DNA from: Naematelia aurantialba
Taxonomy: Eukaryota; Basidiomycota; Tremellomycetes; Tremellales; Naemateliaceae
DNA: 64,000 nt
Direction: 5' to 3'
Assembly: GCA_021527695.1 (NCBI GenBank)
Contig: JAKFAO010000010.1
Location: 1,294,776-1,358,775, forward strand
The notes beneath the pieces are model-generated. The model ran no database searches, was not told the origin of the DNA, and saw nothing but the letters and a program-made list of their open reading frames with translations. Numbering within the stretch: position 1 is the first letter of the stretch; every line of letters begins with the position of its first letter. Shown here one piece after another: positions 1-12,383 of this stretch. Both the position numbers and the translations under genes were made by a program.

Positions 1-2660
1 CTAGGTTCCGTCAGTGACGACCCGACTACCAGTGGATGAGGGACACGACTTGCCTTCAGCGCGCGGGATATGGTGAGTGCCGAGGTTGAGCCACACGACG
101 ATGTCTTCCTGGCTGATCGTCTCGTTGTCGAAAAACTGAGAATCGTCAGCAGCCACCTGCCAGTGTCCAGATTCGAGCTGCGCACGTTGTAAAAGTTCAC
201 AGGGGGCCGACCGGGGAGGTTCATGTTCCACATGCTGCTCGACTTTGGCTCGGTATCTTTGCTCCTCGACACGGCCAGGTGATGTTTCGCCCAGTTCACA
301 TTATGCTCTGTACGCTTGGCGTCAAGATTGGTCAGATGGCAGAGTGGACCCGGGTGGATCGTGTACCCGCGCGGATTTCCAAACGTGTTGAACGCCTGCT
401 CGTTCGTGATGACATATGCTCCTTCCGCACTGTCGTGTCAGCATGTACAGCCCAAGCCGACGCACTTTTGGGGGAAGTTGAGCAAGGTCTCCTGGGGAAC
501 CATGCGTCGCACGAGGCGCTGCTGGCGCGTCACAGGTCCCCAATCGTCGTTGAACCATGCCTCGTCCTTGTCCTCCATCTCCAGCGCAACAGACATGAAC
601 GAATTAGCCGTCCCGGCAATATCAAAGTCAACCTTGTCTATAAGCCCGTCAGCTTCAGAGCGGCAGAGCGCAGCGCCAGAGCAGGATCACTCACAGTTAA
701 TGATATGGTCGTGCAAGGAGCCCATGGCGTCGGGACCGATGGTGTGGCCGTACGGTGCTTGTTCCGGCTTCCACAGTCCTCCTTGTAAGTACCCCGACGC
801 AGAGAGCCGGATCTCAATCGTCCCGTCCAGCTGGAATGTGTAGTCAAACTGTTTACCCGTCAGCACACCCAGGCTCCCAACACGGCGACCAGCGCTCCAA
901 ATAGAGTCCGAGTCTCACAATGTAGTCGTAGTTACCGACAGTGCTGACGCTGCGCACGACCAGCTCGTACCCTTTGACAGCGCCCATCTCGCCGTCGACC
1001 CAGCCGGTGTGACGCGACAGGGGCCGTCCGCTCTCACGCTCAAACACACAGATGGCATTGCGGCGCGTCGAGCTGCCCTGCTCGTGTACCGTCGCGTTGA
1101 GCAGAATCGCATCGGCGGGGCAGTCGTAGCTTAGTATGACTTCACGGACATTGGAGCCCATGCCAAATGCGCCATCGAGCCACACGGTCGACGCCTGGTG
1201 CGGGTCATCGCCTGAGTACTGCGCCATGGCCTCTTGCGGTGCCAGCTCGTAAATGATGCGTTCTCCGCGAAAGTTGCTGCGCGTAAGCCCATGCTGCTAC
1301 GGCTGGCTCACATGTCCCAAAGGTGCACGCCCATGTCACGCTCAAAGGAGAGATAAAACGCCCATCCCATCCACGTGATGTAGTCCTCCTTGTCGTCAAG
1401 CCTGTATCGGGGTCCGTCAAACTGCACCGTCCGAGGTCCGGCGCGGTCGTCCAAGTCCCGCGGCTGGCCCTTGATCTTCCTCGTGGCCCAGTCCCCATCT
1501 ACCGGCGGGCTGCGCACCAGCGTCCCATTCTTCCAGGCGGCAACGACCTCGTCGACGGTCTTGTACACGACGCGATTGTGCACGATTGCAAGCCACTTGT
1601 ACTCTGCCGCATCTGTGCCGGTAAAATCCACCTGCGCGGGTCAGTCTGGCACCCTTTGGTGTGGTCTAACGAGTGCAACGCCTGTGCCGAGCGCGCCGAG
1701 TGTGTAGCAACGGCGGATGTGTCTCGAGCGAGAGCGTCCAAGTCACTCACATACATGTACCAGTCGAGAGCCTGGAGCCAGCTACCGGCCGTGTTGCGGC
1801 GCAGCTGGATCCACGACCGCCGCCACGTACCGTCGTAACTCATCGGGGCCTCGCCTGCGGCCGCGAGCGTCCCGTCCAGGACGCTGCCGTTGAACAGATC
1901 GCGCACAATTTCGTCGAGGGGCTGCATCATGCGGGCCATGTTCTCGCCCAGAATCGTCCAGTTGAACGTCGAGCGTGCGTTGAGCGGGACGGGCGCGTGG
2001 TAGATCTCTGTGAGGGGCCGCATGGTCGTCTCGGGCGAGAGGGGTAGCGGGCCCACGAGGTAGTCGATGATCGTCTCGTTCGGGCCGTGATTGATGATCG
2101 CCTGCTCTCAGCGCCACTCATGCCCTTCACCACCCACATGTGCGTATTTCGGAAACGTCTCGGTACGGTCGGCGAGGTACGAGAGCGCAGCGGCCTTGGG
2201 CGGCTTGTATGCCTCGACCAGGTGGATCAGATTATCGCTGTCGTCAGCGCCGCACCCTCTTGCCCAGTCCTCACCTGTCGGCCGCTTCGTCGGCTTTGGT
2301 GAGGTTCAGCCCCCGCTCATCCGCCATGAGCCATGCGCGGAGCGCCACGGCTTCCTCGAGATCCAGGTTCTTCCAGACATCTGCCGTCAGCGCTGGCCCC
2401 CGAGCGCGCGACTCACTGTGTCGCGGGGCTTTGACGGGGACCGGCTCGGTCGACGCACATGCACGAAGCTGTACGTCGGGGCGCAGGCGCGGAGACGCCG
2501 CAAGCAGGTGCAGAAGCACAGACACGCACACACCGACGATACTGCAGATCACAGCGGTCCGCACAGACACCTTGCGCTTCGCCCCGGCCCGGCCCACGGG
2601 CACCGCGCGAAGAGGCAGCTCGTGCTCCTCCTTGGCCAGCAGTGGGATGTTGTCTTCCAT
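1..2660 (-). CDS. Copper amine oxidase, membrane-anchored (3' end beyond the left edge)
   Basis: Oxidises primary amines to aldehydes with release of ammonia and hydrogen peroxide, using copper and a topaquinone made from an active-site tyrosine. The start is the ATG at 2658-2660. A hydrophobic stretch at about residues 30-55 (VICSIVGVCVSVLLHLL) suggests a type II membrane anchor with the enzyme outside the cell. The N2-type segment VAL-RAWLMADERGLNLT follows. The topaquinone site is VGNYDY near 925-930, a copper-ligand pair HDH lies near 690-700, and HHIPRAE lies near 60-70. Introns at 2238-2274 (37 nt) and 2102-2137 (36 nt) keep the frame and restore family sequence; more introns lie near 1730-1635, 1305-1250 and 910-845. 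The last visible intron seems to start with GC (GCAAGT at about 55) and to end in CTAG at position 1, so the terminal exon is off the window. The family call is firm; substrate is unknown. Confidence 0.88.
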
Positions 2661-3370
2661 CTTTAGCCAGGCGTGCAATGGACAGCAGATGTGGCTGCGC
2701 GGGCAGCCCAAAGGCCGAGAGACGTCAGATGAACGACGCAGCTACATGCAGAGCTGCTTTTTCTTCGAGTCGAGAACACTACTCACAAGGCTGACAGAGT
2801 CGACTCATTTACGAGATCTCTTGGGGTGCGCGGCCAAACCCGCCATGACCCATCTGCCTGCAATAAAACAATGCCGACTCGCTGAAAGGTGTCTCTTATG
2901 ACATATAGCTGTCGGAGGAGCACCACTATAGAGACCGGTCCGACTGCCCTGTCATCACGGAACGCCTGGATGGCAAGCCTGCATGCCCTCTTGAATAGAG
3001 AATGTCCAAATCCCAGAACACCCCAAGTCCAAATTGTCCTTCCTAGAGCTATACGTATACCGATCCCCTCTAAAGCTATATATATCAATTCTAGCTCGAG
3101 ACCCAGACCCATTCAAACCAACAACCATGCAGATCATACTCAAACCCGCGGCGCTGGTGTCGGTCCGGGCATTGCTCTTCTCGCTGCACCGCCCGTGCAC
3201 AGTGCTGTTGGGACCAGGCTGACTGCTGTCGCGTTGTATTCGCTGCCAAGTCAGTTTCGTCCTCTCTCCTTTCGTCCTGCTCTCAACTGAAACAAGAAGT
3301 AGCAAGGACAGAACGCGGTGAGGAAAGAAGGAGGAAGCAAGGAGGAAGCGAGGAAGGAAGCAGGAAGCAA
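2661..3370. other. Upstream region of the amine oxidase, no gene seen
   Basis: No convincing coding region. The stretch holds the presumed promoter of the minus-strand amine oxidase. A TATA-like run (CTATATATATC region near 3075-3090) lies about 420 bases upstream of the start codon. Bases 3318-3370 are a degenerate GGAAG-rich run leading into the minisatellite. Confidence 0.5.
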
Positions 3371-3610
3371 GGAGGAAGGAGGAAGGAGGAAGGAGGAAGG
3401 AGGAAGGAGGAAGGAGGAAGGAGGAAGGAGGAAGGAGGAAGGAGGAAGGAGGAAGGAGGAAGGAGGAAGGAGGAAGGAGGAAGGAGGAAGGAGGAAGGAG
3501 GAAGGAGGAAGGAGGAAGGAGGAAGGAGGAAGGAGGAAGGAGGAAGGAGGAAGGAGGAAGGAGGAAGGAGGAAGGAGGAAGGAGGAAGGAGGAAGGAGGA
3601 AGGAAGGAGA
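3371..3610. repeat. 7-bp polypurine minisatellite (GGAGGAA)n
   Basis: About 33 uninterrupted copies of GGAGGAA fill 3371-3603, followed by a few related purines; the plus strand has no pyrimidine from 3371 to 3610. Because the unit is 7 bp, every frame stays open and reads as a 7-residue repeat (LLPPSSF on the minus strand), which makes spurious long ORFs. The array lies just past the stop of the GH5 gene and about 700 bases upstream of the amine oxidase start. Confidence 0.95.
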
Positions 3611-3630
3611 TGGACGAAAGGACGAATCAC

Positions 3631-6600
3631 TTACTCGGGATAGCTGCACCCAGAAACGCTGACCCAGGCGCCTGCCGTATCTGTCGTATCGGCCCAACCA
3701 GCTCCTACCGCAGTCGCATCGGCCGGATGTGCTGCCGACGCCAACGTCACAGGCGATCCAGTCTGCGTGAACGTAGGGAACAGCGCGATCTGGGCCGAGG
3801 TGAACGAGGGCCCGAGCGACGTCGGTGGCCAGACCGAGTGGTTCGATACTTGGTCTGCTGCGATTGTGGGAGAGGCCACCGCGCCGGTCGCCGAGGCGGG
3901 GAATGTGCCGTTGAACTGTGTCGAGTCAGCACCTTCTTCAAGCCGTAGTGAGGAGGCAGTGTCTCCGGCCCTCGGGCGATCTTGGCAGAGCACCGCAATT
4001 CCTGCGGTCCATAATGGTGACTACTGCGTTCTCTGCAGCCAGTGACGATCTCTACCGACCACTGGCGTTGTCTACAGCGCCTGATTGCGCCCCACAAGGT
4101 ATTCCTGTGGGCGGCGCGCACAACTCACCTGATCTCCAGCAACACTCATGACGCTCCCACAGTACCCTCCTGCTACCCGGGGATCCGCCGGCATCCAGCC
4201 TTGTTCCCACCCCAGTCGGTAATGCCAGAACGGGCTGGGTGCGTATCCGAGTTCCGTCGAATTCCCAATATGCCAAGTCCAGAAGAACCAGTTTTGCAGA
4301 GCATCCATATTCGACAGCGCGTAGCTCAGTACGCCCGCCTTGGTATCGCTCGACCAGTTCATCCATTCCTCCCATTCGGTGCATGACGCGTTGCTCAGCA
4401 CCGTCTCGTATTGCGGTGTCGAGCCGACCCCGTCCAGCCATTTGCCGCAGTCGTTGATCGCGTTGGACCACTCACCCCCGACGACGATACCAAACGACGA
4501 CTGAGAGTCGTTGGTCCCGCCGCCCCAACCGCATGCCGTCTTGGCTTGAACGTCCCACCCATTGGTGTTCTGCGTGCCGAAAGCGAGATAGGGATGCTGG
4601 TCGAGAGCAACTCGATCAGCACCCGCCAGGAAGCCACTCCACGCTGCAATGCCAACGAATCCCTCATGCAGGGCAATGATCGGTCCGTTGCCGGATCCAT
4701 AGCCGGCGATCCCCCGAATAAGCTCGTATGCTTGGTAGTAGAACGCCTGCATGACCTCGAGTCCGACGATGCTTGCCTCGACCTCGTTGACCAGGCTCAT
4801 CCTAGCTCAATCAGCATGCTCCCAAGACCAAGCAGAACTCGCCAAGCTTACATCGGAACGACCTCCTTGATTCCCTCCTGGGAGATGAACTCGGTCAGAC
4901 TGCGGATCTGCTCGAGGTGTCGTTGACCGTTTGAGATGCCCATGACGCCGTACATCCAGTTGATGACGCCTGCCTTGCCAGAGTGATTCCAGCCGTTCTG
5001 CGAGCCGGGCAGCGCGTGGAAGTCGAGCAAGATTCGGAGGCCATATTTCCTACACCATCCGATAGCTTTGACAAAGTACTTCCACGAGACTTTGGCGAGA
5101 TACGGCTCCCCATCGTGAGTCTCGATCGCCCAGTAGCCCAGCGGTATCCGGACCCAGTTGAGTCCAGCCGAAGCGATCAATGCAAAGTCCTCTTCCGTAA
5201 TGAACGTCCTGTAGTGGTCTTCCAATGCGGTGGCGAGGTTGTCGCCCATGGCGAGGGAGAGCGTATACTCGTCGACGGCCTGGGGAGTTGTATTTTGGTA
5301 TTGCTCATACAACGCCGGGACGATGAAAGGCTCGGTGACGAGCCATCCGCCAAGGTTGACTCCCCGAACGATATCTTGACCCCAGGTCCACGTTTCCAGC
5401 AGACTCGGACTCCAGCTCTGCGCCTGTCCAGACACGCCATAGGGGTTCGAAGGGTCTTGCGCCCAGATACCTCCAAACGAATTCTTGTAGACAAAGCTAA
5501 CATTGAGGTCCGTCGTCACGGTGCTGCCGTCGCCGCCTGATCCAGCTACACCGTAGTCTGTTGAATTGTCGGTTCCTGCTTGAGCGCTCGACGATGAGGT
5601 ACTTGCCGCCGAGCCGCTTGCGCTCGAGCCAGAGCTCGCATTGGCGTCCGACGTGGACGTGCTGCTGGTGGAGTTTTGGTTGTGTTTGCTGACGACAACG
5701 ACAGCCACCACAACCACCGCCGCAACGACGACGAGCACGCTCGGAATCCCCCAAAACACCCAGCGACGTTTCTTTGGGTCCGTGGGCACGCACCCCCGCC
5801 TAGCGCCATACAGCTTGTAATCCTTCTTCGCCGTGGTGGACTGCATCTGTCGCGACGCCTGCGCCGATGAGGGAGCGAGGAATCGGTTCGAGTCGTATTG
5901 GTTGGCGCCAAACGCCGCGAGCCCGTCCTTCTCTGTCCCAAATGCCGGAGCGCTCGGCGGCGAGGTCGGGATATGTGACGGGTCAGGCGTGGAAGGGTAC
6001 GAGTCGAATGCCTCTAGGTATCCGTGGGTAGGCGATTGCTCGTACTGCTTGCGTGGGGGTGCGGGTGTTGCCAGCGACGAACAGGCGACAAGTAGGAGAG
6101 ACGGTAGCGTTTCGAGTCGGCGGAACCGTTGTCAAATTTCAGAATGTTATAGGATAGAGGAGGGACGGGGTTGAGCGAGCCAGACGGAGCGGGGCAAAGA
6201 TGCGGTGGTAGCAGGGCGATGCACGGGGACATACAGATAGAGTGAGAGTTGGGGAAGAACAGACAAGAGGCGTCAGCACTGCCGCCTGGGGGTCTCGGGA
6301 GCGACGCAGACGACGACATGAACGGAGATGTAGAGTCCAACAGCGGCTGATGTGCGCCGGTAGATGATCGCTCAACGGCACTGGTCTCGAAGCGATGTGT
6401 GGTTTCCTTTCATAGCTTTCCAAACCACTCTTGCTCGCTCGCAGGTTGATTTGGACGGAGTAGACTTCCCTCCGCCCTCCTCCCGAGTTGGAGAGACCAG
6501 GGCCATAGCCGGGATAGGGGTTGATACAGCAGAGGAAAGTGGTGAGGAGCATGGTCGAGGAAGGGGGACAGAATCCCATAAAAGAGTCACTGACAGCATC

Positions 6601-6819
6601 ATATGCCCCAGTTGGCATCCTCCCCATGCCCATCCCTGCCTTGCCGGCACTAGCACCGGCAGCGGCACCATGACCCAGTCGGCCCCCGCCCCGCGTTACA
6701 GGCGACGACCGGGCGCTAAAGTCGCTCGAGGGAATATTGCTGTATGGCGAGAGCGAACTAGAGGGGATGGGGGAGGAGATTTGGATTGGCCGGATTTGTG
6801 CGGGGCGTTTTGGCGCCAT
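3631..6819 (-). CDS. Membrane-anchored glucan 1,3-beta-glucosidase (GH5)
   Basis: Exo-acting beta-1,3-glucanase that trims cell-wall glucan. I chose the ATG at 6817-6819 (MAPKRPAQIRP) because it opens a disordered cytosolic tail. A phase-0 intron at about 6594-6045 then joins it to the exon YEQSPTHGYLEAFDSYPS. The next exon carries a single membrane span (WVFWGIPSVLVVVAAVVVV, about 5750-5690), a Ser/Thr-rich linker and the GH5 domain beginning GVNLGGWLVTEPF. The proton-donor Glu is in LVNEV and the nucleophile Glu in LHEGF (about 4660). Short introns at about 4853-4802 and 4127-3921 keep the frame. The last exon ends in the family-typical GCSYP and stops at TAA 3631-3633. That stop overlaps a good splice donor (GTAAGT), so a slightly different last codon cannot be excluded. 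It lies head-to-tail with GH72. Confidence 0.88.
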
Positions 6820-7825
6820 CTCTTGTAAAGAGGAAAGCAAGAATCCCCAACTGTCAAAGAGCGTGCGCCAGGTCGTAGCTCTACGCGTACCGCGGTGGGG
6901 AGGGGGTGTGGTGGTGGACTCGCTGAGCCACTCGAGTCGAGGTATGATCAAAGACAGACACGACAGACACGATACCGACACGACAGATGATAGACACGAT
7001 GCAGACACGACAGACACAATGCAGTCACGACCGAAACGATATGCCCAAACCTACAGAGTACACAAGAGACGGGCGTCGTACGCTGGCACCGCTCGTCTCG
7101 ACGTCGGAGAAACGAAATACAGGTACGCCGACAGGGTCCCACGACGACCACCAACGACCGAATACGTCGTGGGACAGGTGAGTCATGGCGGCGGTCCAGG
7201 CATGAGGCGGGCCAACACGACGGACGACGGGGTATGGCGCAGATCCATCCATCCCGGAAGCGCTGTGTCCCGCTTCATGTTCACAGCTTTACCTATACGC
7301 CTCTTTGGCCTCACTTCGGGCCATGTCCCACTTCCCCCCCTCCGTTCCCCCCCCCCCCCGCCCCCCCCCGCGCGGCCGGGATCCCGCTACCCTTGACGCG
7401 CCTGCTGTTTGTGCTTCCCGGCTCACCAAACCCCTGCCAAGGCGCAGGAGACCGAGGACCCTTTGTTGACAATTGCCAGCTAGCTGTACCTGGCCCAGAA
7501 AATCTCCGCTTTTCGTATCCGCAGCCTTAGCTGATTCCAATGTGACATGTCTCGTTCAGCGGTCCCCATCCGAGTTGTTTATCCCTCTTGCAAGACCAAA
7601 GCACGCGGAAAGAGACGAAGCCGCGACGCGTCGGCACGTGTGCATATGCAATCACGCGCAGAACCGAATAGGCTCAAGCAGATGTTGGGTGCAGGCGCAC
7701 TCGGTAAGACACGTCATGCACAATGCATCATTATGGGCGTACTATACACGTCATATGTCTCACAGATGCTACATGCCACTCTGAAATGTCCATTCTGGTG
7801 TCCCTGGCGTCCCTGCCTTCCCATC
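6820..7825. other. Gene-free region with simple repeats
   Basis: Holds the GH5 promoter. Bases 6950-7030 are an imperfect direct repeat based on GACACGACAGACACGA. Bases 7336-7370 are an almost pure C tract interrupted by single T and G. No ORF here resembles a known family. Confidence 0.6.
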
Positions 7826-10764
7826 TCACATCACCGCCGCGGCACCAATGGTGAATCCTATGACGCCCAGGAGTGTGCCAATGACGGCTCGGGAGCCCAC
7901 TAGCTCTGTCCCCGCGCCGGCCGCGCCTGTGCTTGAGCTCGACGCGCTGGCGCTTTGCGTGCTCGAGCTCGTCTGTGATGCCGTTTGACTGCCAGTCGCA
8001 GACGGGGTTGGGGTAAAAACTCCGCCCGATGGGATTTCTGCAAGACATGATGACGCTGCCGTCGAGGCGTCTTGCGCTGTGTTTGGCCCTATTAGTCATC
8101 AGCCTCGACCGCCCGATACGTGTCACTTCACTCACGTTCGGGATTCAGAGTCGCATTCCCACTAAAGTCGCAACTCGTGCTGACCGGATTGAACTCGTAA
8201 TATGCCGACATGGCATATGAAAGCTTGATCGCCGGCGAGCAGAAGCTTAGCGCGCCGTAGGTCCCAGCAGTGCCGTTACCGCCTATTGCATCACACGATG
8301 CTCCGGAACCACTCGAACCAAGAAGCGAGCAAGCGTAACTGCATATCAGCATGTATTCTCATCTGGTCGAGCATATTTAATCTCACTCGGTCAAAGAACC
8401 GACGATGTCGGGCTGGTTGGCAGACGCTGGGATGAGCTGACATGCAAGCGCGTTGTCGTTTACACAGTTGCAGACTGGTTCGTCCGGTGTAGGAGGTAGC
8501 GTGGTCGACGCGAGAAGCGTGGCATTGGTACTTGGACATGCCCCAATGGTGTCGTTCGTCGCAGACTGGGCCGGCGAATTGGGTCCATTTGTACTGTTGT
8601 ATTCTGCTGACAAGCGAGTAAAGTCGTCTGATATCACGACTCTGGCTATTAGCGTATGTTAACGATGCAAACTCACGAGGTGCCATCGTCAGAAAAGGTG
8701 ACCATGCCATAGCCGTCCTCTGTAGGAAAGTAGGAGAATGCGACTCCGCCTGAGAAGACATCCGAGACCGGTGATGCGAACAATGCTTTGACTTCGGTCC
8801 AGAGACGTGGCGGAGAAAATATGCACCTGGAAGATGAGCGACTGCTCTGATAAATGACAAGGACATACCCATATTCTGACATGTAGGTTGCCACAGGGAT
8901 ATCCGAGAAGCCCTGCGTGATGGAGTCCCAATTGGACGAGGTGAGCGTTTCGTTGCCGCACCACTCGTAATTATTTAAGCCTAAGGCGTTCGTAAATTTC
9001 TAACGATTGGAGTTCGTTGACCTAGCGAAAGGGAATTTCAGCGGTCGGGTATACTCACCATAAATGTCCACCCGCACATCATCAGTGCCGCAAGTCATAT
9101 ACTCTGCCAGAGTGTTCCTGAAGTCGGCATCGCCGTCGACAGCCGAGTAGCCAATCAGTGCTGAGGAATTGATCGATGCGAGGTATGCTTTGATATCACG
9201 GGCCGCAGCTTTCACAAAAGCTGAACAGAGTCAGTTAAACCCATCGTCAGTGCCGGCGTCGTGCATGGCCGATAAGAACTTCATTGGGGCACAGGACGCG
9301 AAACGGAATGAACAGCGCTTACGTGCTGCATTAGTATTTGAGACAAGGTTGATCACTTCGTTGCCGATATTATAAGCAAGGACATTATCGTACTATCGGC
9401 TATTTTAGCAGCATAGGAGACGGTGAAGGACGACGTGACTCACCTTCGTGAATGCGTCTATGGTGGTCGTGTACTCGTCGAGGAGATTGGTGGTCCAAGC
9501 GGGAGAAGAACGGTCAATCGAGCCGTTTAAGGGCAGGGAGATGTCGAGCCTGAGTCCGTCAGATGTATATCAGGTAATCAGTCGGATCCGGTGCAGATGA
9601 GTGGACATGATCGGCTGGAGAGTTACAAGACGAGGGACACCGGGTTGAAGGAGGTGGTGGCGAGATCAGTTCCGCAGTAAGGAACGACTGCGGATCATTC
9701 TTATGCTTTATCTGATGCGGCCCCGGACCATCTGAGCACCAACCCAGCTCAAAAGTCCCGCAATTACTAGAAGTGAACTGTTGAGAAGCAATCGATATTC
9801 TTCCAGAATGACACGTAGCAGAGGAAGGAGAAGGAAAGAGTTCGGGTCTGGACGGGACGCACATGACGTATATGCCGGCATCTTCCAGCAAGCCCATGCA
9901 GACATCGTGATTCAAGCTCGAGTTGACCGAGTAGACTCGTATTGCGTTGACGCCGAGTTGCTGGAGGTAGGGGATATCCCGGGTGCAATTTTGCGACGAA
10001 GAGAGTGGGTCGACATAGGATGACCTGAGCGATTCAGTTCTACTATTCACTGCAGTTGTCATCCCAATGGAGGATATAGGGCGTGGCGTTGCCGAAGGAA
10101 GTCAAGCAAAGGAGCCTTGGGGACGTCCAGCAAAGACCGAGCCCGTGGTCCGACAAGTAGTCGAAGGACAGATGGCCGGATCACCATCTCCCTCGGAATC
10201 GACCGAGACGGACACTTCCATGGCTCGATGAACAACGCCGCAGGAGAGTAGCATGGCGCGTGTGGCTCTGCCAGGAACGTTTGCAGACGGCTCGGGCGAC
10301 TTACGGTTCTGGAAATCCACCACTGGGCGCTCATTAGCCGCTGCGTGTTTCCCTTGTCATTCGGCTCTCAGCTCACTTTTGATCGTTTGCTTCAGAATCG
10401 GCGGCGACCTGCCCCTCGGGTTGGTATGCTACTCCCTGTTACTGTCAGCTGATGACACAGGAAGTCGTGGCTTGATCGTAGCCAGCGCAGACAATAAGGA
10501 CCCTGCCGCCGTGGCCCAGCAGCCAAGATCCTCCTTGCTTCTCTGCATCTTTCCTTGCAATTTATTCCTTCATCCGAAAGCCTTGCTCCGTGTACCTCAC
10601 CTGTTCAAAGCAACCAAGCGATCGCCGCACTCCAATAAGGATCCACAACTCACCTTGATGTAGAATCGCGCGCCGGCTGGGTCATACAGATACTTGCCAG
10701 TGCGAGAGATCCGAGGAAGGGCGAACGCCAGGGGTAAGGCCGCGATGGCAGCAAACAGACGCAT
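7826..10764 (-). CDS. GPI-anchored 1,3-beta-glucanosyltransferase (GH72 with CBM43)
   Basis: Gas/Gel-family enzyme that cleaves and re-joins beta-1,3-glucan chains at the outer face of the plasma membrane. The start ATG at 10762-10764 opens a signal peptide (MRLFAAIAALPLAFA) followed by the mature start RISRTGKYLYDPAGARFYIK. A small exon near 10435-10377 gives GVAYQPEGQ, then comes YVDPLSSSQNC...IPYLQQLGVNAIRVYSV near 10020-9900. The acid/base Glu is in YNIGNEVINL (about 9365) and the nucleophile Glu in YMSEYG (about 8880). The cysteine-rich CBM43/X8 module lies at about 8590-8150. A Ser/Thr-rich stretch and the hydrophobic tail AVIGTLLGVIGFTIGAAAVM end the protein, as expected for a GPI signal. 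At least nine exons; the intron near 10377-10030 is the least certain. Co-directional with the GH5 glucanase. Confidence 0.88.
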
Positions 10765-10876
10765 AGCGATCGCTGGCAACGCCTTGTCGCTTTATCTTTC
10801 GAGGAGGTGGCAGACGCTACAGTGTGAGCTGCAGCGGGTCCCTCGGCAGAATATGAAGCAACACTGGCAGTGACAG

Positions 10877-10878
<2 letters not shown>

Positions 10879-10908
<30 letters not shown>
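10879..10908. repeat. (AG)n dinucleotide repeat
   Basis: About 15 AG units, 115 bases upstream of the GH72 start, read as CT in the direction of that gene. CT-rich leaders are common in fungal promoters. Confidence 0.9.
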
Positions 10909-10913
<5 letters not shown>

Positions 10914-12383
10914 AAGAAACAAAGAAAGGAGAAGCAACAAAAAACGCGTACTGAACGCCGCCTAGTAAGTCTTGTCGGGCGAGGGCGGTGTGTTTATATT
11001 CGCCACGTGGTAGCCAAGACGCCGTGCCCCCGTGCCCCCCCGTACCCATCCGTTCATAAAAAAAAAAACCATACGGGAAACCCTAACATCCGGGTTTGCC
11101 ATTGTACGAGTATCTGGTGGGCACAGACGGCAGGTGGAGCAACAGAGCGGGGCGATGCCATCCAAGCAGTGAGGCGTCCCTTTGGTGGCTTTGCTTTGGG
11201 TATAGCTTCCTATGCCGCCTCTCGGATGATTTGCTACAGCCGATGACTAAGCGCACGCGCCATCAGCCGGTCACTCGGGCTCTAGCAAGAGAGAGGTTCC
11301 ATGTATGCATTTCAGCTCTTTGCCATACATCCTATTCAGACACAGAGAGCAGTTAGGGGGCACACGACACGGAATTTAGCCCGACGACATCCTGCAACTT
11401 GGGCCAGCATGAAAATACAAAATTCCCCAAGTATCGACTTCCTTGGAGGCAAACATCCTGCGCGAGCTTCATCTAAACTATGTAGACAACGGCGACCCCT
11501 CTGACAGCTTAAAATCGAAGACGGCTAGTCCAGATTTCGAACCATCGTTTCCTGGGGCCTCAGGAAGACATTTTTCTTGCAGCCTCATGACAGACGCGAA
11601 CGCAGGCTCGCGTTGTCTCTTCGATCGTGGATGTTCTCCGAGAGAACGCTTGGAGTGACGACTGCATGGCGTCATGGCATCCTGCTCGCGCAAGTTCCCT
11701 TCAATAGAAGCCCCTTGAGAAGGTTCGCAAGGCTCTCAAGAGCAGCCTTCGAATCCGCGGGAGGTGGGGCCACCGACTTTAGTATATGAACGCCTGAATA
11801 AACGGCGCCTCTCGACGTCGCCACCTCACAGCACTATTGAACATGGCGTTTAACGGGCAGAGGGCCTTCAGCCAACACACCCTCACTTGGGGCAACGAGA
11901 ACGACACCAACACCGATAACTAGCCTTGGACCAGGACCCCACGATTGCGTCGATGGGTCCCGTCATCTGCAGATGGTATCATGGAGCGGGCCGACGGCTC
12001 TCAGTGGATCCGCTAGAGCTCTTCCCATGGCTCTTGAAGGAGCAAGTTTCCAAGTTGGGTCGTGTCTGGAGTAGTATGACTACTCGCAAGAACACGGCTA
12101 GCGGATCCGAAAGCAAGAATAGCTGAGTACGTACCGCCATAGAACAGCGCACATTGATGCAAATGCATAACCATTGATGAATGAACGGCGACTTGTGCCG
12201 CTTGTCTGCCACTGACGATGCACGATTACGGAGAGCTAAGAGCTATGGAGCTGTTGATCGACAGCCGGCCAGAGGACAATACAGGAACCTATGCTTCCCA
12301 GGCTGCGCGCAGCACCACCCCTTGCGGCGTCTTTGATAAGAGACCGGGCAGGTGGATAGCAGAAGTCCAGGTGTCTGGGGGGT
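10909..12383. other. 1.5 kb without a recognised gene
   Basis: Holds an A10 run near 11059 and no ORF with a recognisable family. A 26-codon ORF at 11843-11923 (ATG to TAG) lies after a TATA-like AGTATATGAA (11780) and looks like a possible first exon or gene remnant. I could not find a continuing exon. Confidence 0.4.

Noticed and set aside
3251..3697. Long minus- and plus-strand ORFs with LLPPSSF or EGGRRKE repeats.
   Set aside because: They are translations of the 7-bp purine array, open in every frame; there is no unique domain.
11843..11923. Small ORF of 26 codons after a TATA-like site.
   Set aside because: Good start context but no recognisable sequence and no continuing exon; kept only as a note in the intergenic entry.
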